A stretch of DNA of 63,290 nucleotides from Melioribacteraceae bacterium. GTDB lineage: Bacteria > Bacteroidota > Ignavibacteria > Ignavibacteriales > Melioribacteraceae. A program made the translations under genes and the position numbers. Location of the stretch: contig JAIPBD010000024.1 of assembly GCA_021739765.1 (NCBI GenBank), positions 1-63,290 of the forward strand, given 5' to 3'. Of this stretch, positions 1 through 9,183 are shown piece by piece. Each line of letters begins with the position of its first letter. The first letter of the stretch is position 1. Below the pieces are notes generated by a model, which was given only the letters and a program-made list of their open reading frames with translations, had not been told where the DNA came from and searched no databases.

Positions 1-2461
1 TTGGAATAAAGCCTTCGTCCTTAATAACGCCAATTCTGTTTTTATCACTTAACCTCACTTGAGTAATCAACGATTTATCCTTCTTTGGTCTTGTACTTAA
101 AACCGTAATTTCATCACCGGTCAACCCATCAGCGGATACTTTTACTTTTATTTCCCCCTCTTCATCAGTTGATCTTATAATCGTTGTTATGGGCAAGTAT
201 GTGTACATAACTCCATCCATTGCCCAATTTTTATCGATATCCGTCATATAAATTTCCGGAGTTATAAGTTCGGCCGGTCCTTCAACACTCCAATGAAGAG
301 TTGGGTTCGTAGCAAGAACCGGATTGTTTTGAGCATCAACAGCATCAACTCGAATCACAGATATTCCATCACGACCTGCATTAATTTGAGGTTGTTTCGT
401 TGAGAGCACTAATTTTTTAGGTTCACCTGCCATTTGAATTTTATACTCAATCGACTCTTCTCCGGATCGTGCAACAGCTTTTAATTCGCCTTCTTCAACT
501 AAAATATTTTGAAATTCAACAGTGTGAAAATTTTCAGAATTCGGATGTAGAGCGCCCTGCGATTTACCATTAACAAAAAGTTCAACCTCTTCGCAATTGG
601 AATCAACTTGAAAGTTTTTTTTCTGTCCGATATATTTTTTTTGCCAATTGTGTGGTTGGATAAATATCATTGATTTTGTAGAATAATTTGCCTGCCATAA
701 ATAATACATGTATTTGGGAATTCGGTATAAGTCCGTCCAACCTTTTGGATTAATGTGTTTCAGAGGAACGTTTTCGTATTCTCTGTCCGCTCCGTGATCG
801 GCATATAACCATGCTACAACATTTTCATCAATTCGACCCCGAATACTGGCGTCTTTAACCCTTGCCATTTTGTGCTGCCATTCTTCCGTTCCCGCAGATT
901 GTCCGCTTTTAGGTTTTTCTTTTGTATTAACCGGTTCAAGATCGCGTACATCTTTGTTGTACCACCCACGAACCGTAACACGAAGTAGGTTTTCCATATC
1001 AAGATTTTTAGCATTATGAGTTACATATTCACCGTAATTTTCTGTTTTCCGCTCATGCAAAATTCTTGTTGTATCTTCCTCCCACGCCCATTTTGAATCA
1101 GCGGCATCATCTGTTTCATTGCCCACGCTCCAAAAGAAAATGCTCGGATGATTCCTATCGCGTCTGATCATTTCACGAACATTGGCCTCCTGGATTTCCT
1201 CTCCAAAGTCGATACTTTTAATATTGGGAACTTCTTCAGCAGTAATTATTCCGAGTGTATCGGTCAAATCATAAATTAAAGGATCGTTTGGATAGTGCCC
1301 GGTTCGCATAAAATTATGTCCGAGGTCATGTCTTATTTCGTACATTTCGTTTCTGTGAATCCATTTCGGCATCGCGTCTCCGAGCCATGGATACTCTTGA
1401 TGGCGATTTGTTCCATGAATATGTATTTGCTTACCGTTGACTAAGAGCCGGTTGGTTTCATAATTCCATTCGAACCACCGAATACCAAAAGTGCTGTGGT
1501 AAAGATCGATTATGGTTCCGTCAGACCGTAACTCGATTACGAGATTATAAAGATGGGGAGTGAGATTCGACCATAACTTTGGATTTAATATTTCATTACT
1601 TTTTATATTTATTTTAGAAATTTTACTATTCGGCAAGTCATAATCGCGATACATTGTATCGATAACAAAAAACTCTGAATCCAGTATATAAGCATAGACT
1701 TGAATTGATTTTTGCTTTTCCGATTCGTTTTTAATAAATGCATTTATATCGACAACTGCTTTTGTCGAATCAACTATAGGGGTAGTAATAAATGTACCGC
1801 CTTCATGTTCCGCTGAGCCTTGATACGGAATATATATATTATTGGTTACGACTATTCTTGCATCGCGATAAATGCCGCCGTAAACATTCCAATTGCCTGC
1901 CGTCATCGGAGGAATTCCTCCGAACTTATCATCACGCCGATTTGAAACCGCCATGCTGAGTAAATTTTCTTCGCCGTATTTTATATATTCGGAAATATCA
2001 AAATAGAAGCTGGTAAATCCGCCTTTGTGCTCGCCTACATAATTTCCGTTTACGTACAATCGTGAATATTTTTGAACCCCGTCAAATTCTACAAATACTT
2101 TTTTATCGGATAATGATTTATCGATTTGAATTTTTTTTCTGTACCAACCCCAGCCTTTCCACCAATAAGGATCGTCTCTTTCTGACGCATTTCGTATAAA
2201 TGGATGAACCTCCCCGGTAGTTTCAAATGTGCTCCAAGTATGAGGAAGCGCAATCGCATCCCAAGTACTATCATTGTAATTTATTGACGAAACGTTATCA
2301 TCGAATTTATGTTGTGGGAAGTAATTAAAAGTCCAGTCATTATTAATGCTTTCAACTATCCGTGGATTATCAAGCGCATATTTTTGCTGTGATTGAGAAA
2401 AACTTTGTACGTTAATTAACAGAAGAAAAATCGGAATAAGCGTATGAACATTTTTTAACAT
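1..2461 (-). CDS. Glycoside hydrolase family 2 protein (beta-galactosidase-like), C-terminus cut by window edge
   Basis: The minus frame opens with ATG at 2461 and stays open for about 820 codons to the left edge. It starts with a signal peptide (LIPIFLLLINVQSFSQ). The GH2 order follows: a jelly-roll sugar-binding domain to about residue 190 (ALPHTWS, WYRKKI, LYVNG), an Ig-like domain, a TIM barrel from about 300 (HIHGTNRHQEYP, NFMRTGHYPNDP) and C-terminal Ig-like domains. The predicted acid/base is E449 in FFWSVGNETDD. I see no clear nucleophile motif (usually EY or EFG); the expected area reads RIDENVVAWLYADHGAD. It follows the sulfatase gene by 26 bp and is presumably the last visible gene of the polysaccharide operon. 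It probably removes a terminal sugar from a desulfated oligosaccharide in the periplasm. The family is clear, but the substrate is unknown. Confidence 0.9.
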   Translation of the reverse strand, partial: MLKNVHTLIPIFLLLINVQSFSQSQQKYALDNPRIVESINNDWTFNYFPQHKFDDNVSSINYNDSTWDAIALPHTWSTFETTGEVHPFIRNASERDDPYWWKGWGWYRKKIQIDKSLSDKKVFVEFDGVQKYSRLYVNGNYVGEHKGGFTSFYFDISEYIKYGEENLLSMAVSNRRDDKFGGIPPMTAGNWNVYGGIYRDARIVVTNNIYIPYQGSAEHEGGTFITTPIVDSTKAVVDINAFIKNESEKQKSIQVYAYILDSEFFVIDTMYRDYDLPNSKISKINIKSNEILNPKLWSNLTPHLYNLVIELRSDGTIIDLYHSTFGIRWFEWNYETNRLLVNGKQIHIHGTNRHQEYPWLGDAMPKWIHRNEMYEIRHDLGHNFMRTGHYPNDPLIYDLTDTLGIITAEEVPNIKSIDFGEEIQEANVREMIRRDRNHPSIFFWSVGNETDDAADSKWAWEEDTTRILHERKTENYGEYVTHNAKNLDMENLLRVTVRGWYNKDVRDLEPVNTKEKPKSGQSAGTEEWQHKMARVKDASIRGRIDENVVAWLYADHGADREYENVPLKHINPKGWTDLYRIPKYMYYLWQANYSTKSMIFIQPHNWQKKYIGQKKNFQVDSNCEEVELFVNGKSQGALHPNSENFHTVEFQNILVEEGELKAVARSGEESIEYKIQMAGEPKKLVLSTKQPQINAGRDGISVIRVDAVDAQNNPVLATNPTLHWSVEGPAELITPEIYMTDIDKNWAMDGVMYTYLPITTIIRSTDEEGEIKVKVSADGLTGDEITVLSTRPKKDKSLITQVRLSDKNRIGVIKDEGFIP

Positions 2462-2487
2462 ATATCTCTCAAGTATTTTTAATCGGA

Positions 2488-4041
2488 TTAGTTGAAACTT
2501 ACGGTATCGTTTGTTTTGTTTTGCCACTCGTATATTTTGACTTCCAATTTTTTGATAATTCCTTCAAAATGTGAATCGTCAAACAGATTAGTTTCTTCAA
2601 AAGGATCTTCGTTTAAATTAAATAGTTGATTTTTATCTCTGTCACTCAAACACAACTTCCACCCATCGGGGGAAACAACAGTTCTTATGGATTGATCCGC
2701 CAGATATTCTCGATCAATTTTTGCAACATTGTCATCAGACTTAGGCAATCTTTTAGATAACGGTCTTAAAGTATTAGGATTCCATTCGATAAAAACATGA
2801 TCCTCAACCAGCTCTCCACCCAGTAAAAATGGGGCAAACGAATGTCCTTCTAATTCAACATGTTTCTTTTTATTTAAAAAGTCTAATAATGTTGGAGCCA
2901 AATCGATTTGGCTTACTGGGTTTTCAACAATTAATTGCTTTTTAATTTTTTGTGGAAACCTAATCATCAACGGAACTCGCACGGCTTCTTCGTACATAAC
3001 AGTTTTTAATGCCATTTTATGAGACCCCATCATGTCGCCATGTTCGCTCGTAAATACAACGATGGTGTTCTTTCGAAGTCCTAATTCATCCAGTTTATTT
3101 AGCACCTCTCCAACACTGGCATCAACTTGTGAAATTAAACCCCAGTAGTTTGAGATCATTTGTCTCCAGCTATTTTCATCTTTTAGCGAATATCCCTTTG
3201 CACCGTTTTCTATGAAATCATCTCGAAGTAATTGATTTCTTATCGGTTCGTTTTCTTCGAGAGGGTCGTTAAAATTTTTTGGCAGTTCAACATCCTCAGC
3301 GGAATACATATTATCATTCGGACCGTTAAAGGGCGAGTGCGGTTCGAAAAAACCGAGGAACAACATAAATGGATTATCCTTATTTCGTTCCAAAAACAAT
3401 TTACCGCGAAGTTCAACAAATTTAGTTTTGCTGTGTTCGATTGGTAATTTGCTTACAAATTTGCGCGAAAACGTTCCTTCTTTTTCGTCCGGGGAGTAGC
3501 CCTTTTCTATCAACCAATGATGATATGCGCTCAGTTTATCTTTCGGCTTCCCGGCTGAAAAATATTCAGAGTAGCCGTCCTCAATCGTTTCCCATTCCGA
3601 AAATCCGTGTTGCGGAAAAACTTCATCCCCTAAATGCCATTTACCGATATATCCGGTTTTATAATCACCATCATTTAATAATTCCGGAAGACATTTTGTA
3701 TCAGATTTTAACGGAATATTATTGGCAGTGCAGCTATTTGTATGTGGCCATAAACCTGTCATAATTGTAGAACGGGCGGGTGTACAAACGGGCTGTGAAA
3801 CATACGCTTTTCTAAAAACGACGGATTCGTTTGCCAATTTATTTAGATTCGGAACCCTAATTTTATGATTTCCATATACAGCGAGTGTGTCAGCCCTTTG
3901 TTGATCTGTAAGGATAAATAATAAGTTGGGTTTGGTTTTTGGAGATTCAATAAAACCAAACGAGGAATAAGCTGCAGTTCCAATCGCCGCCAACCCTGTA
4001 GTTTTGATAAACGATCTTCTGTTAAATGATGTGCTTCGCAT
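2488..4041 (-). CDS. Sulfatase (S1 family), Tat-like signal
   Basis: This 517-residue protein hydrolyses sulfate esters, probably on a polysaccharide. A Tat-like signal NRRSFIKTTG at residues 7-16 implies folded export to the periplasm. Metal-site residues lie in LTDQQRAD (44-51). The sulfatase signature CTPAR holds C86, the cysteine that is converted to formylglycine in this family. The second signature YIGKWHLG is at 131-138, and SEHGDMMGSHK supplies further metal and active-site residues. The length is normal for S1. Its start lies 1 bp after the stop of the next upstream sulfatase, so the two are surely co-transcribed and probably translationally coupled. The maturation enzyme is not in this window. 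The overall look is of a choline- or iduronate-sulfatase type, but the subfamily cannot be fixed by eye. Confidence 0.95.
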   Translation of the reverse strand: MRSTSFNRRSFIKTTGLAAIGTAAYSSFGFIESPKTKPNLLFILTDQQRADTLAVYGNHKIRVPNLNKLANESVVFRKAYVSQPVCTPARSTIMTGLWPHTNSCTANNIPLKSDTKCLPELLNDGDYKTGYIGKWHLGDEVFPQHGFSEWETIEDGYSEYFSAGKPKDKLSAYHHWLIEKGYSPDEKEGTFSRKFVSKLPIEHSKTKFVELRGKLFLERNKDNPFMLFLGFFEPHSPFNGPNDNMYSAEDVELPKNFNDPLEENEPIRNQLLRDDFIENGAKGYSLKDENSWRQMISNYWGLISQVDASVGEVLNKLDELGLRKNTIVVFTSEHGDMMGSHKMALKTVMYEEAVRVPLMIRFPQKIKKQLIVENPVSQIDLAPTLLDFLNKKKHVELEGHSFAPFLLGGELVEDHVFIEWNPNTLRPLSKRLPKSDDNVAKIDREYLADQSIRTVVSPDGWKLCLSDRDKNQLFNLNEDPFEETNLFDDSHFEGIIKKLEVKIYEWQNKTNDTVSFN

Positions 4042-4042
4042 A

Positions 4043-5446
4043 TTATTCCAGATAGAAATTATAATCCGGATTATCCTGCCGAGCTGTTTTCAAATATAAT
4101 TTTAGATCAGAAAATTCTTTTTCATAAAGGTGGGAAACTTCGAAAAGCTCTCTCGGATCATATCTCAGATTGTAGAACTCATAACCTTTGGCTGAACGTA
4201 ATATTTTCCAATCATCCTTTCGTGCCGCTTGATAGGATTCACCCTTGATCGTAAATTCCCAGTACACATAGTCGTGTTCTTTTTGAGATTTACCGGTTAA
4301 TGAGGGCAAAAATGAAATTCCGTCGGTATCCCCCTTATAATCAGATTCGCTTAACTCAACCATTGTGGGGAAAAAATCCCAAAAAGTTGAAACGTGATGT
4401 GAAAATGAATTTGGATTTATTTTGCCCGGCCAACGTGCGATAAACGGAACACGAATTCCCCCTTCATATAAATCACGCTTACCACCTTTAAAGGGGCCGC
4501 TACTGTTGAAATAGTTCGGATCACCTCCATTTTTCGGGCTTGGTCCGTTATCACTTGTAAAGATGACCAAAGTGTTTTCATCAATGTTTAATTTTTTTAA
4601 TAGCTTGGAAATTTCACCGATGTCTTTATCCATTCTTGAAATCATTGCCGCGTAGGCAGCTCGGGGTGAATCAGTTTGGAATTCATCGTCTTTGTAAGGT
4701 TGTTCGGGATATTTCCCTTTATATAAATCCAAGGAATCTTCGGGGACATCTAAATCAGAATGTGGAATCGTATAAGGCAAATAAAGGAAAAAAGGCTCGT
4801 CTTTATTATTTTTTATAAAGTTCAAAGCTTCTTTCGTAAACAGATCGTGCACGTAAGATTTTCGATCGCCATTTAAATTTCCCGGTAAATGCTCCTTTTC
4901 TTCATTTCGCCAGATGTACTCCGGATAATAACTATGCGCATTTGCTTGATTTAAAAAGCCGAACCAATAATCGAATCCATGTTTATTTGGTGTTCCTTCA
5001 GTTCCTGGTTCCCCCAGCCCCCATTTCCCGATGATTCCGGTTTTGTATCCCGCATCTCTTAAAACCTTCGCAACTGTTACGTCCGTTTTTCTTAGAGAGA
5101 CTCGGGCATTGTTTTTATCAAAGTTATCTCTGATAGTTGTGTGGCCGGAATGGAAACCCGTCATCAAACAACATCTTGATGGGGCGCAAACCGTACTTCC
5201 CGAGTAATGCTGGGTAAACCTCATTCCCTCGTTAGCGAGTTTGTCAATATTTTTTGTTTTGAATTTATCCTGACCATAACAACTTAAATCACCATATCCA
5301 AGATCATCAGCTAAAATATAAATAACATTTGGTTTTTTGTTTGATTTGGAAAAAGAGGCAAAATTTGCTTTCTGAGCAGCCATTAATCCAACAGTTGCCA
5401 TGCCTGTAGTTTTTAAAAAATTTCTGCGCGTATAATTGATTTCCAT
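4043..5446 (-). CDS. Sulfatase (arylsulfatase A-like, S1 family), Tat-like signal
   Basis: This 467-residue protein has a Tat-like N-terminus TRRNFLKTTG (6-15), then the classical arylsulfatase start ADDLGYGDLSCYG with the paired metal ligands D47 and D48. The signature CAPSR holds C87, the formylglycine cysteine, and TGIIGKWGLG is the second motif. FTSDNGPSPKNGG carries the later Asp-Asn metal ligands. All core residues are present, so it should be active after maturation. It sits between two other sulfatases and ends 1 bp before the next gene. The family members act on sulfated sugars or aryl sulfates; the operon argues for a carbohydrate substrate. It is clearly a different subtype from both neighbours rather than a recent duplicate. 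Confidence 0.95.
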   Translation of the reverse strand: MEINYTRRNFLKTTGMATVGLMAAQKANFASFSKSNKKPNVIYILADDLGYGDLSCYGQDKFKTKNIDKLANEGMRFTQHYSGSTVCAPSRCCLMTGFHSGHTTIRDNFDKNNARVSLRKTDVTVAKVLRDAGYKTGIIGKWGLGEPGTEGTPNKHGFDYWFGFLNQANAHSYYPEYIWRNEEKEHLPGNLNGDRKSYVHDLFTKEALNFIKNNKDEPFFLYLPYTIPHSDLDVPEDSLDLYKGKYPEQPYKDDEFQTDSPRAAYAAMISRMDKDIGEISKLLKKLNIDENTLVIFTSDNGPSPKNGGDPNYFNSSGPFKGGKRDLYEGGIRVPFIARWPGKINPNSFSHHVSTFWDFFPTMVELSESDYKGDTDGISFLPSLTGKSQKEHDYVYWEFTIKGESYQAARKDDWKILRSAKGYEFYNLRYDPRELFEVSHLYEKEFSDLKLYLKTARQDNPDYNFYLE

Positions 5447-5520
5447 TTTACATAACCTTAGAATAAAATCCGCGCCGATTCAAAATTACCACATAAAAAA
5501 CCGACGCGTGGAGACACTAA

Positions 5521-6987
5521 TCAGAATCCATATTTTTCAATTCTATATTCTATAACTTTATCCAACTCCTTTTTTGATTCTGGAATTGAACCAAGATCGC
5601 CTGTTGAAACGATCCAATCATCTAATATTTTTCTATGTTTTTCAAGCTGCACCGAATAGTTAGGATCGTTTGCCAAGTTGTTTGTTTCAAACGGATCGGC
5701 CAGCAAATCATAAAATTCCTCTTCCGGTTTTGATTCCGCCATAAATGCTTGCTGTGTTTCCGTTAATTTATTTTCAGCGTGCAAATCCTTCATTAATTGA
5801 AGGACCGGATATCTCGTATCTTTGTATCTGTTTTGCTGCGTATAAGGCAGTTCCGGGAAGAAGTTTCTGATGTAATTAAAATGTTTCGAATGAACGCTTC
5901 TGACCCTGTCAACGGTAGCATCCGCGCGGTCTCTGGCTCCGATAATATAATCTCGTTCGGGTATATTATGATCTAAGAATGGTATTCCTTCCATATAGGA
6001 GGGGATGTCAATTCCGGCTAATTGAAGTGTTGTTGCCGTCAGATCAATTCCACTTACCATTTTGTCATTAATTTTTCCAGCTTCAATTTTACCGGGCCAC
6101 CGCACGATCATAGGAATATGAAGGCCGGGATGATACAACCATTGTTTAGCCCTTAACATTGCGCGACCTTCATCGGCAAGGAAAAACACAACTGTATTTT
6201 CAGAAAGTCCTTCCTCATCAAGTCGGTTCATTAATTGACCAAAAAATTCATCGGTCATTTGTATCGCGTTTAAATATGTCGCCCAATCTTCCCGGGTAAT
6301 TTTATGGTCGGGGTAGTATGGTGGAATCGAAATTTTATCAGGATCAACTTTTTTGCTGAACTTTTCGGCTTTTTCCCATCCCGGTCCCCGGTGTGTAGAC
6401 ATAAAAGTTAATTGAGCAAAAAATGGTTGCCCTTCTTGTCGATCACTCCAATCGGTTCCTTCAAAGACATCACCGTCGTATGCGAAATTAAAATCTTCCT
6501 TTCCTGATCCGCGAAAACCGATTTTCTTATTTTTGCTCCCTTTTTTGTTCGGATTGTCATTTACCGTATAATATCCTGCTTCTTTTAAGTATTCGGTAAT
6601 CGGTTTTATTCCATCGGGCAGCGGTTTCTTAAATTCATCCAAAGTTCTGTGGTTGTGAGCACCGATAGAAGTTTGATACATTCCGGTTATCATCGCCGAT
6701 CTGCTGGGAGAACAAATTGAGCAAGTTGTGTAAGCGTTGGTATATCGGGTTCCTTCGGTGGCGAATTTATCGATGTTTGGAGTTTCCACGTCATGGTTTC
6801 CATAGCAGCCCAAATCCGGACAAATATCTTCCGCCATAACCCAAAGAATATTTGGTTTTGCAGAGTTTGAAGAATTAAAATGCGAATTGTGATTTGCCTT
6901 TATATTTTTAGGCATCAATATGTTCGGGATCATTGCGGCTCCAAACGAAGCCGCAGTAGTTCCCTTTATAAAATTCCTTCTATCCAT
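5521..6987 (-). CDS. Sulfatase (heparan N-sulfatase-like S1 type), Tat-like signal
   Basis: This 488-residue protein begins DRRNFIKGTTAASFG, a Tat-like signal starting at residue 2. The metal-site region AEDICPDLGCYG (52-63) has Glu-Asp (E53, D54) where arylsulfatases have Asp-Asp. The signature CSPSRS places the formylglycine cysteine at C92. The second motif is degenerate (GYYTVNDNPNKKG) and lacks the GKWHLG of the other two sulfatases, a pattern I associate with the N-sulfoglucosamine sulfohydrolase-like branch. STHRGPGWE follows at mid-protein. It lies 18 bp after the propeller gene and 74 bp before the next sulfatase, so it belongs to the same operon. The different active site suggests a different sulfate position or linkage. 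Substrate unknown. Confidence 0.93.
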   Translation of the reverse strand: MDRRNFIKGTTAASFGAAMIPNILMPKNIKANHNSHFNSSNSAKPNILWVMAEDICPDLGCYGNHDVETPNIDKFATEGTRYTNAYTTCSICSPSRSAMITGMYQTSIGAHNHRTLDEFKKPLPDGIKPITEYLKEAGYYTVNDNPNKKGSKNKKIGFRGSGKEDFNFAYDGDVFEGTDWSDRQEGQPFFAQLTFMSTHRGPGWEKAEKFSKKVDPDKISIPPYYPDHKITREDWATYLNAIQMTDEFFGQLMNRLDEEGLSENTVVFFLADEGRAMLRAKQWLYHPGLHIPMIVRWPGKIEAGKINDKMVSGIDLTATTLQLAGIDIPSYMEGIPFLDHNIPERDYIIGARDRADATVDRVRSVHSKHFNYIRNFFPELPYTQQNRYKDTRYPVLQLMKDLHAENKLTETQQAFMAESKPEEEFYDLLADPFETNNLANDPNYSVQLEKHRKILDDWIVSTGDLGSIPESKKELDKVIEYRIEKYGF

Positions 6988-7005
6988 GGATCAGTTCGCT
7001 TGGAA

Positions 7006-9147
7006 TTATTTGATTAAAATCATTTTCTTAGTTTGTATAAAATCTTGTGATACTAATTTGTAGAAATAAATTCCCGATGATAAATGAGTCGCGTTAAATG
7101 AAACAGTATAAGTTCCTGCACTCATTTGATCGTTTACTAATTCTCCGACCGTCCGGCCAAGTGCATCAAAAACTATTAATTGAACATCGCCTGAATTCGG
7201 AACACTGAATTCAATTTTGGTAGTTGGATTAAACGGGTTTGGATAATTTTGCGAAAGATTAAATCCTTCAGGAATAACTTCACTTCTATTAACTTCAACC
7301 GAAGTAACCATTACACCGGTGGTTATAACTTCATCACCTTGACCCGTTACAACCGCGGTTCCACCATTAAACATAAAAACACCACGCAGTTTTGAAGTTG
7401 AGCCACTCTCTTGTTTTGTCCAATTATTCCCACCATCTGTAGTTAAAATCACCAATCCGTTTTGTCCGACAGCTAATCCGTTGTTATCATCCATAAAGTA
7501 ACTACGCCACATTTTCTCGCCTTCGGGGTAATCGATAGTTGCAAATGTTGCTCCGCCATCTGTTGTTTTTTGGATTCCGCCATCACCAATTACCATAAAT
7601 GTTAATGCATCCCAAACTTTTAGATCGCGAACAGTACCGGCTGCATTATAGACGCTATCCCAAGAAGCGCCTCCATCTGTGGTTCGATAAACGATATTTG
7701 TTTTGCCACCGGTGTAACCGATGTTTGCATCAACAAACGCGATACTATTTAAATCTTTACTTGCTTCGGTTGGATTTGTTACATAATCCCAACTTGCTCC
7801 GCCATCAGTAGATTTTAAAACAACATTTGTTCCACATGCAAATATCAAATCATCATCAACAACAGAATATCCAATTATATTTGAAGCGGTATCCAAATCT
7901 ATTGTGTTCCAGCTGTTGCCCGCGTCTGCTGACTGATAAATTTTACCGGAATTACCGAAGGCCAAACCATCTGTTCCCGCGTCACTAAACCAAATGTGGT
8001 TAATATGATCCAGCCCTGATCCAACAGGTTGAATCGGAGAAGTCCATGATCCGCCACCATCAACGGTTTTTAAGATGCCGCCTTCTGAAGTACCTACAAC
8101 AATCGTATTAGGACTAAGCATCCAAGCTGTGTTGATAGCCTTTGCCGAACTTTCCGGGAATGTTACATTTGTATAGTTAATTGTCCAGGAATCAAATCCG
8201 ACGACTTCTTCAACGCCCATTGTTATAATTTCATCTCCTTGCCCTGAAACCGCCCCAATTCCGGTATCGTATAAAAAGACTCCTCGAAGCTTGGAAGAGG
8301 ATCCACTCTCTTCTTTCGTCCAAGTTGTTCCACCATCGGTAGTTTTAATTACCAACCCATTTTGTCCAACTGCCAAGCCGTTGTTTGCATCCATAAAATG
8401 ACCACGCCATAACTTCTCACCTTCCGGATAAGTTATTTCCGTCCAGGTACCGCCACCATCGGTCGTTTTCTGAATTCCCGCATCACCGATTACCAATAAA
8501 TTTAACGCGTTCATAACTTGAATATCTCTAACGGTTCCGCCTGCATTATGCACGCTATCCCAAGAAACACCGCCATTAACCGTTCTGTAAACAATGTTGG
8601 TTTTACCACCCGTAAAGCCAACATTTGCATCTGCAAAACTAATCGAGTTTAAATCTTTACCTGAAGCCGTTGGATTTGATAAACTATCCCATGTTTCACC
8701 GGCATCGGTAGATTTTAAGACAATACTTGTTCCACAAGCATAAATGTTATTATCATCAACATAAGATATTCCATAAAGATCTTGTGAATACCCGGTAGAA
8801 ATTGAATTCCATGTATCACCGGCATCCACCGATTTATAAACTATACCGGCATTCGCCACAGTAAGCGCATTTGTACCTGCTTCGTTCATCCAAATATGAT
8901 TTATATGGCCGGTTGCGCCGGGTGAAATTTTTACAGACCAGCTTGCACCACCATTTACAGTTTTTACAATTCCTCCTTCTCCGGTAACAATTATTAATGT
9001 TGATTCATTAATCATGTGGATCGAATTAAGAGCCATCGCTGATCCATCAGGGAATATGGTTCCCGTGTGATTCAAGCTCCACTGAGCTTTTACTGTAACC
9101 GCGCCAACAATTAACATTAGGATTACTAAGTAAGTTTTTTTGAACAT
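7006..9147 (-). CDS. Secreted YCF48/BNR-type beta-propeller with internal duplication and T9SS tail
   Basis: I place the start at ATG 9147 because AAGGAGGG lies just upstream; an upstream TTG at 9174 lacks such a site. The product (713 residues) has a signal peptide (FKKTYLVILMLIVGAVTVKA). It then carries two tandem copies of a roughly 290-residue propeller unit, each rich in repeats of the form KTTDGGxTW and both containing YPEGEKxWR and DxNNGLAVGQNGLV. The C-terminus has LSQNYPNPFNPTTKIEF and ends in KKMILIK, a type A sorting domain for type IX secretion, so the protein should be cell-surface attached or released. No catalytic residues are evident; glycan binding or scaffolding is possible. 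It is co-operonic with the sulfatases (18 bp) and the barrel protein (36 bp). Confidence 0.85.
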   Translation of the reverse strand: MFKKTYLVILMLIVGAVTVKAQWSLNHTGTIFPDGSAMALNSIHMINESTLIIVTGEGGIVKTVNGGASWSVKISPGATGHINHIWMNEAGTNALTVANAGIVYKSVDAGDTWNSISTGYSQDLYGISYVDDNNIYACGTSIVLKSTDAGETWDSLSNPTASGKDLNSISFADANVGFTGGKTNIVYRTVNGGVSWDSVHNAGGTVRDIQVMNALNLLVIGDAGIQKTTDGGGTWTEITYPEGEKLWRGHFMDANNGLAVGQNGLVIKTTDGGTTWTKEESGSSSKLRGVFLYDTGIGAVSGQGDEIITMGVEEVVGFDSWTINYTNVTFPESSAKAINTAWMLSPNTIVVGTSEGGILKTVDGGGSWTSPIQPVGSGLDHINHIWFSDAGTDGLAFGNSGKIYQSADAGNSWNTIDLDTASNIIGYSVVDDDLIFACGTNVVLKSTDGGASWDYVTNPTEASKDLNSIAFVDANIGYTGGKTNIVYRTTDGGASWDSVYNAAGTVRDLKVWDALTFMVIGDGGIQKTTDGGATFATIDYPEGEKMWRSYFMDDNNGLAVGQNGLVILTTDGGNNWTKQESGSTSKLRGVFMFNGGTAVVTGQGDEVITTGVMVTSVEVNRSEVIPEGFNLSQNYPNPFNPTTKIEFSVPNSGDVQLIVFDALGRTVGELVNDQMSAGTYTVSFNATHLSSGIYFYKLVSQDFIQTKKMILIK

Positions 9148-9183
9148 GTGCCCTCCTTGTTTGTGAAAAACCAATTTTTTACA

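Noticed and set aside
3232-3764. Plus-strand frames of 71 and 107 codons inside the sulfatase gene
   Set aside because: They lie fully antisense to a complete, motif-rich sulfatase and show no family features.
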